A stretch of DNA of 64,000 bases from Protopterus annectens (Eukaryota; Chordata; Ceratodontiformes; Protopteridae), in the NCBI RefSeq assembly GCF_019279795.1, contig NC_056747.1:1003109432-1003173431 (forward strand), written 5' to 3'. The notes under the pieces are model-generated. The model was not told the DNA's origin. It made no database searches and saw nothing but the letters and a program-made list of their open reading frames with translations. This document shows, piece after piece, positions 59,516-64,000 of this stretch; the stretch's first letter is position 1; each line of letters begins with the position of its first letter. A program made the translations under genes and the position numbers.

Positions 59516-60318
59516 ATGCTGCTCAATGCCAGAAGTCTAAATCTCAAGATGCAGGCACTCTATGCACTCCTCAGTATGGAGAACATCGACGTCTGTGCAG
59601 TAACTGAAACCTGGTTCAAGGCTCCTGAGAGCACCCCAGCACTACCAGGCTATACCTCGTATCATGCTTTTTGGCCCCAAAACCCGGGCCAAACCACAAA
59701 GGGAGGGGGAGTGTCCATATTCATCAAGAACACCCACACCTCCAGGTTAGTAGCAACACATGAAGCATCAGAGACCATACAGGTGCAACTAACCATAGGC
59801 AAAACTGCTATACAACTGGTAGCATGTTACAGACCACCCTCCCAATCTCAGGAACCCCACTCAGCCTTCCTGAAGACATTGGAGGATATGAATGTATAAC
59901 AAAATACCATCATACTGGGAGACTTCAACTACCCAAACATAGATTGGGTACATTATTCTAGCCCTAACACCCTAGCCCAAAGGTTCCTGGAATTCATAAA
60001 TTCAAATTCACTGGAACAACTAGTCACCTCTCCCACTAGGGGAGATAATATACTAGACCTGATCATCACAAACATGGGGACAAAATGCTCCACACCGGAG
60101 GTATACCTCTCACTAGTGAGATCTGACCACAAACTAATCACCCTGGATATACATATACCACCTCCACCCCCAGCACAAAAGACCACAGTGAAAAACTTCT
60201 CAAAAGCAGACTTCACTCTTCTTAAGACTGAGATGGTATCCTTTAAGCCCACTGGGCCAGTGGATACCACATCCCACAATGCCAAATCCTTCCTTTCTAT
60301 GGACATCTCCAAGAATGC
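59516..60318 (+). pseudogene. CR1 ORF2, AP-endonuclease domain
   Basis: The start MLLNARSL carries the conserved Asn (N4), followed by VCAVTETWF (catalytic Glu, E31) and TKGGGVSIFIK. One TAA at 59897-59899 interrupts. The same frame then gives IILGDFNYPNIDW (Asp and Asn of the fourth box), RGDNILDLIIT and VRSDHKLITLDI (the Asp-His pair). All catalytic boxes of an APE-type endonuclease are present, so this is the best-preserved LINE in the window. A frameshift near 60310-60330 leads into the RT part. Confidence 0.9.
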
Positions 60319-62308
60319 ATGGATCATGCAATCCCAAATAAATCCAAGTCCCTCTCCACCAAAGGCAAGCATCCTGTCTGGTGGACCTCAGCCATTAACA
60401 AATTGTATAACAAAAGAAGGATGCTACTGCACGACAGAGCAAAATCCCATAAATGGAAGACATCTCTGATCAACATTAGCAGAAAACTACATTCTCTCAT
60501 AAAAACATCCAAGGCCAACTTTGAGAGAAAAATCACTAAGGACACTAAAGATAACCACAAAGCCTTCTTCAGCTATGTTAGAAACCTGGGTGTAAACCCT
60601 CAGATATGCTCAGAGTTAGTTCACAACAACAAAAAATACACTGAACCCACAGATATTGCCAACATTCTGGCTGACAGGTTCAGTGCAAATTTCTCCCCTC
60701 CCTCATCCCCAAAAGAAGAAATACTTATCCCAGCTGAATGTAATCTCCCTGTCATCTCAGATGTCCAAGTGAGAACCGGCCTCAACAAAGCTAAAAACAC
60801 AGCATCAATGGGACCTGACGGTATCCCGGGTTGCATGCTACGTGAACTCCAAGAGGAGCTCAACCCGCACATAAAAATGCTATTTAACCTTAGCCTTACT
60901 ACAGGATATGTAGCTGAACACTGGCGTACAGCAACAGTGGTCCCACTCCACAAAGGGGGTACCTCTACAGACCCTGGGAACTACCACCCCATAAGCTTAA
61001 CCAGCCTGGTCTGCAAAAGCTATGGAAAGAATCATTATGGAACTCATAAACAGAGACATAGGGGACCTACAGACACTTGACCCCACCCAGTTCAGCTTTG
61101 TAAAGGGCAGATCCTGCCTTTTGAACCTGGTTGACTTTTTCGAAACAGTCACTAGAGCCATTGATGAGGGCAAAGCAGTCCATACAGCCTACCTGGACTT
61201 GGCTAAGGCCTTCGACACAATACCCCACTCAGGCATCATAGATAAGCTCACCAGCTTAAACGTAAACTCTTATGTCACTAGATGGGTTGCAAACTGGCTA
61301 AAGGACAGAACCCATAAAGTTAAAATCACTGGAGCAATGTCAGACTCAAAGCCAGTCACAAGTGGTGTCCCACAGGGATCTGTCCTGGGACCCCTCTTGT
61401 TTGGCATTTATTTCTCAGATGTTAAAGCAAACATGGGAGGGTTGTGGCTGACAAAGTTCACAGATGACTGCAAACTAGGTGCCATAATCGATACACCAAC
61501 GGATACATACATCCTACAAAAAGGCCTCACAGAAATGGACAACTGGTGCCGGAGTCACGGCCTTAAACTAAATGCCAAAAAATGTATAGTCATCCCCTTT
61601 GAGAAAAACAAAGTACCCACAAATTATCACATAGACAGCAACCCACAGAGTACGGAAAAAGTAATCAGAGACCTAGGGACCCAAGTCGACAGCGACCTCT
61701 CATTTGACACCCACATTGCCAAAGTGGTTAGAAAAACATTCTACCTTGCACACCTCATCATGAAGGGATTCACATCCAGATCCAAGGATGTCATTGTGCC
61801 CCTATACTCCTCCCTCATCAGACACATGATTGAGTACAATGCCCCATTTGGTATGTACCTCACCCGGCATTTGCAACAGCTGGAGAGACCACAAAAGTAC
61901 CTCACCAAGAGGATCAAGGGTCTCCAACATATGTCTTATTCTGCCAGACTAAAGAAACTCCAGCTCTATTCAGTAGCATACCGCCTGCTCAGAGGTGATC
62001 TCTGCCTGACGTACAAGGCCATGTCCAATCAGTATCTGATGGACATGCTCCACCTCAAAAAATCCAAATCCATCAGGACCACGAGAGCTAAAGACTTAAA
62101 CCTCGGCACAAGTATGAATAGGACATGCTGGAGGGATAGATTCATAACCCAGAGGCTTCCCATGCTTTGGAACAAGATCCAAGTTCATGTTAGGCAGAGC
62201 CCCTCACTGACTCTCTTCAAGAGAAATCTTGATGAGTGGATGGGAGATCGTAAGTTTACCCCAGGAGTCACATCTGTGTCACTGCTAGACAGGGGCACAG
62301 TAAACTAA
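60319..62308 (+). pseudogene. CR1 ORF2, reverse transcriptase and C-terminal domain
   Basis: 60319-61080 reads HPVWWTSAINKLYNKRR, NTASMGPDGIPGCML and ATVVPLHKGGTSTDPGNYHPISLTSL. After a one-base shift near 61015-61025 the frame 61022-62308 (428 codons) gives PTQFSFVKGRSC, AYLDLAKAFDTIPH (first catalytic Asp, D59), SGVPQGSVLGPLL, KFTDDCKLG (146-149; FADD is usual), GLKLNAKKCIVIPF, DLGTQVDSDLSFDTHI and the C-terminal end WMGDRKFTPGVTSVSLLDRG. One more stop or shift than a live copy, so it is likely inactive, but it is recent compared with the others. Confidence 0.92.
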
Positions 62309-62500
62309 TTCTATTATATAAGGGGGCCTTTATTGTGTCACTACTAGACAGAGGCACAGTATTCTAAATCTATTCTGTACATTTATGTGCATTTTTGTAC
62401 CATTTCATGGGGTGGCGAGAGCCACATCACTATGGCTAGGCTTACAAATGCCCCAGGGCAGATAGCCTAGTACTAAACTATGAAACTATGAAACTATGTT
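62309..62500 (+). other. CR1 3' UTR and octamer tail
   Basis: A short 3' UTR contains an imperfect repeat of the end of the ORF ('gtgtcactactagacagag' at 62335). It ends 'agatagcctagtactaaac' and then 'tatgaaac' three times (62477-62500), the CR1-clade type of 8-bp terminal repeat. Confidence 0.85.
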
Positions 62501-64000
62501 TGCTAAGATTAGGAGATAGTCAATTCAACTCTTAGAGTCCCAGCTGGGGTGACAAAGCTTATTACTCTCCTAATGCTGAACAGACCAAAACCCTTTATTT
62601 TTTCATTTAACGCCTTTTAGCCTTAGTTGTATTCGTGTCTCTATTTTTTCAGATTAGTCCTATCTAATATAGAATCAGGTATCACATTAAGGTCATCCAC
62701 AATCAGAATGTGTGACTTACGTCTATGCAGATGTCTCAGCCAATTTTCAACTGATTAAAAAAGAAGCGAAAAAAGCTAGACCCTCACTGCTTGGGCTATA
62801 TATTCATCATAGAAGCACAGTGCCCTAATTACCATGAATTTTGAAAAAGACCCACCTCTTATTTTTATTTCTTTACCTCCCATTGCAACTTTTCACCTAA
62901 AAAACACTGACATGTCTTTCTTAGATGAATTAGACAAGCTAGGGGCTATGAGGTTTCCTAACAAGAAGTAAAGACATGTACAGTGTTTGCCTGCTATTTT
63001 ATTTTCCTAGACAAAGAAGATATTATATTTGTCTGATAAGGTGAAATGCTTAAAAGCATTTACATTGAGCTGGGAATTTAAGCCTCTAGTATTCACAGTA
63101 ACTGCCCAAACAGGCATGAAATCAGATATGTTAAGCAAAGGACTAATACAAACAACAGACTTAAATGGAAAAATGGAAACTTTCCATGGATTAAGTGTTG
63201 CCTAGCAAAGAAAATGTGAGGAAGTATTGCGACTTAATACTGCAACATCAAGTAAAGAGCAATAGACACAGCCATATTTGTTCACTTAAGTGCCAAAAAA
63301 TGGAAGTTCTGGCATGTCTATGTTACACAATAAAAACCTAGAGTTCACCATGGCACATAGACCCTCTAGTAATCTAGGGAAGGGAGTCTAACTCAGGTAT
63401 GCAATTAAAACAATGCCTTGATATTGTCAAGTTTTACCCTATTGAGATTTGTTTTCTTCCTGTGTGATTTGTAGGGTCTGATCCTTTTTCACTCCAGTAT
63501 TTGCGAAAAAGTTGGTGAACACCTTTTGACTGACTGGAAACTTGTCATTTTGGTAGGGAGTGGAAATATCCTACTCTGGGTCCCCTTGTTCTAAAATGTC
63601 CATTTCTTTAATCTTATGAGCAATACCTGGCATAAATGCATTGTTGGTTTTGACTCTAAAAGGTTGGAGATTCATCATCTTCATGGGTGGGCCATCCAGA
63701 TTCTGACCAGTTTCTACAACAGAGTTTCTGCTGCTCTCTGTTGTTACCATCAGCTGAAGCAATACAGCACTAGTGAAGTAAGCCACAGCAAACTTGCCAG
63801 GAGATATTGCCAATCTGAATCTTCCTGGCAGTGCAAATTAGTGTTAAGTTTTTTCTTGTACTGTGAGGGAAGCACTGGTTAGGAAGTTTTGGGGGGGGGT
63901 GCTTTCCAAATGGAGTTTTTCATACAGAAATGATTTTGCTAGCCCTGGGTTACCATGGGAAAAATCTCTCAGCTTGCAATTTTAGCTAAAAAGCTACCAG
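62501..64000. other. No gene firmly recognised; possible L1-like scrap at 62560-62770 (minus)
   Basis: On the minus strand near 62720-62660 the phrase HILIVDDLNVIPDSILDRTNL faintly resembles the G-D-F-N...D-R box of an L1-type endonuclease, but flanking boxes are not convincing. The overlapping frames at 63571-63813 (minus) and 63616-63882 (plus) have no recognised domain. Confidence 0.35.

Noticed and set aside
62560-62770. L1-type endonuclease
   Set aside because: Only one box-like phrase is seen, with flanking boxes absent. Too weak to annotate as an element.

Overview
This window looks like intergenic or deep-intronic DNA of a large-genome, fish-like vertebrate. I found no host exon, rRNA or functional tRNA gene. 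The organism call is an inference from the repeat repertoire: CR1 and L2 LINEs, an RTE-type LINE tail, Penelope-like elements with GIY-YIG endonuclease, hAT and foldback-type DNA elements, tRNA-headed SINEs whose body (the '...gctgtggcgacccc...' tail) is familiar from fish genomes, a class-I-type endogenous retrovirus, and very long (GT)n, (AT)n and (GATA)n arrays. A lungfish, bichir or similar animal would fit; the sequence alone does not settle this.

Layout. 1-5.26 kb: a modular, roughly 0.8-1.04 kb tandem repeat, intact at both ends and decayed in the middle. 5.4-7.7 kb: a decayed CR1 copy. 7.7-9.5 kb: GC-richer DNA of unknown nature, ending sharply in AT-rich DNA. 10.3-11.0 kb: a cluster of long perfect or near-perfect hairpins. 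11.0-12.1 kb: a minus-strand LINE relic. 12.14-22.33 kb: a CR1 copy split by a 9,070-bp minus-strand provirus (12477-21546) with 5-bp target duplications (ATCTG), LTRs about 1.8% diverged, PBS, PPT, gag, pro, pol and env. All genes are recognisable, and gag, pol and env are each broken by stops or frameshifts. 22.4-42 kb: ordinary repeat-rich DNA with SINEs, CR1 and L2 fragments, a non-autonomous hAT element, two (TA)n-bracketed hairpin elements and long microsatellites. 43.8-55.2 kb: nested Penelope-like elements. An older PLE family in several pieces was invaded by a 6-kb PLE (48997-55052), which itself received a SINE (50601-50866). 55.2-59.0 kb: a minus-strand L2 LINE with a nested SINE. 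59.0-62.5 kb: the best-preserved CR1 copy, with an ORF1 esterase remnant plus APE endonuclease and RT in ORF2. 62.5-64 kb: nothing firmly assignable.

How the pieces relate. The window is a stratigraphy of insertions: CR1 then ERV; older PLE then younger PLE then SINE; L2 then SINE. The SINE at 24.8 kb and the one at 56.4 kb carry a 3' end like that of the L2 LINE at 55.2-59 kb, which suggests that L2 machinery mobilised them. The most unusual signals are a hammerhead-ribozyme-like motif in both pseudo-LTRs of the younger PLE, with a compensatory change in a palindromic stem; a UGA-CUA stop context at the gag/pro boundary of the provirus; the palindromic hairpin cluster near 10.6 kb; and a 1.3-kb palindrome of inverted PLE ends near 47.5 kb. 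I saw no evidence of a wholly new multi-gene system.
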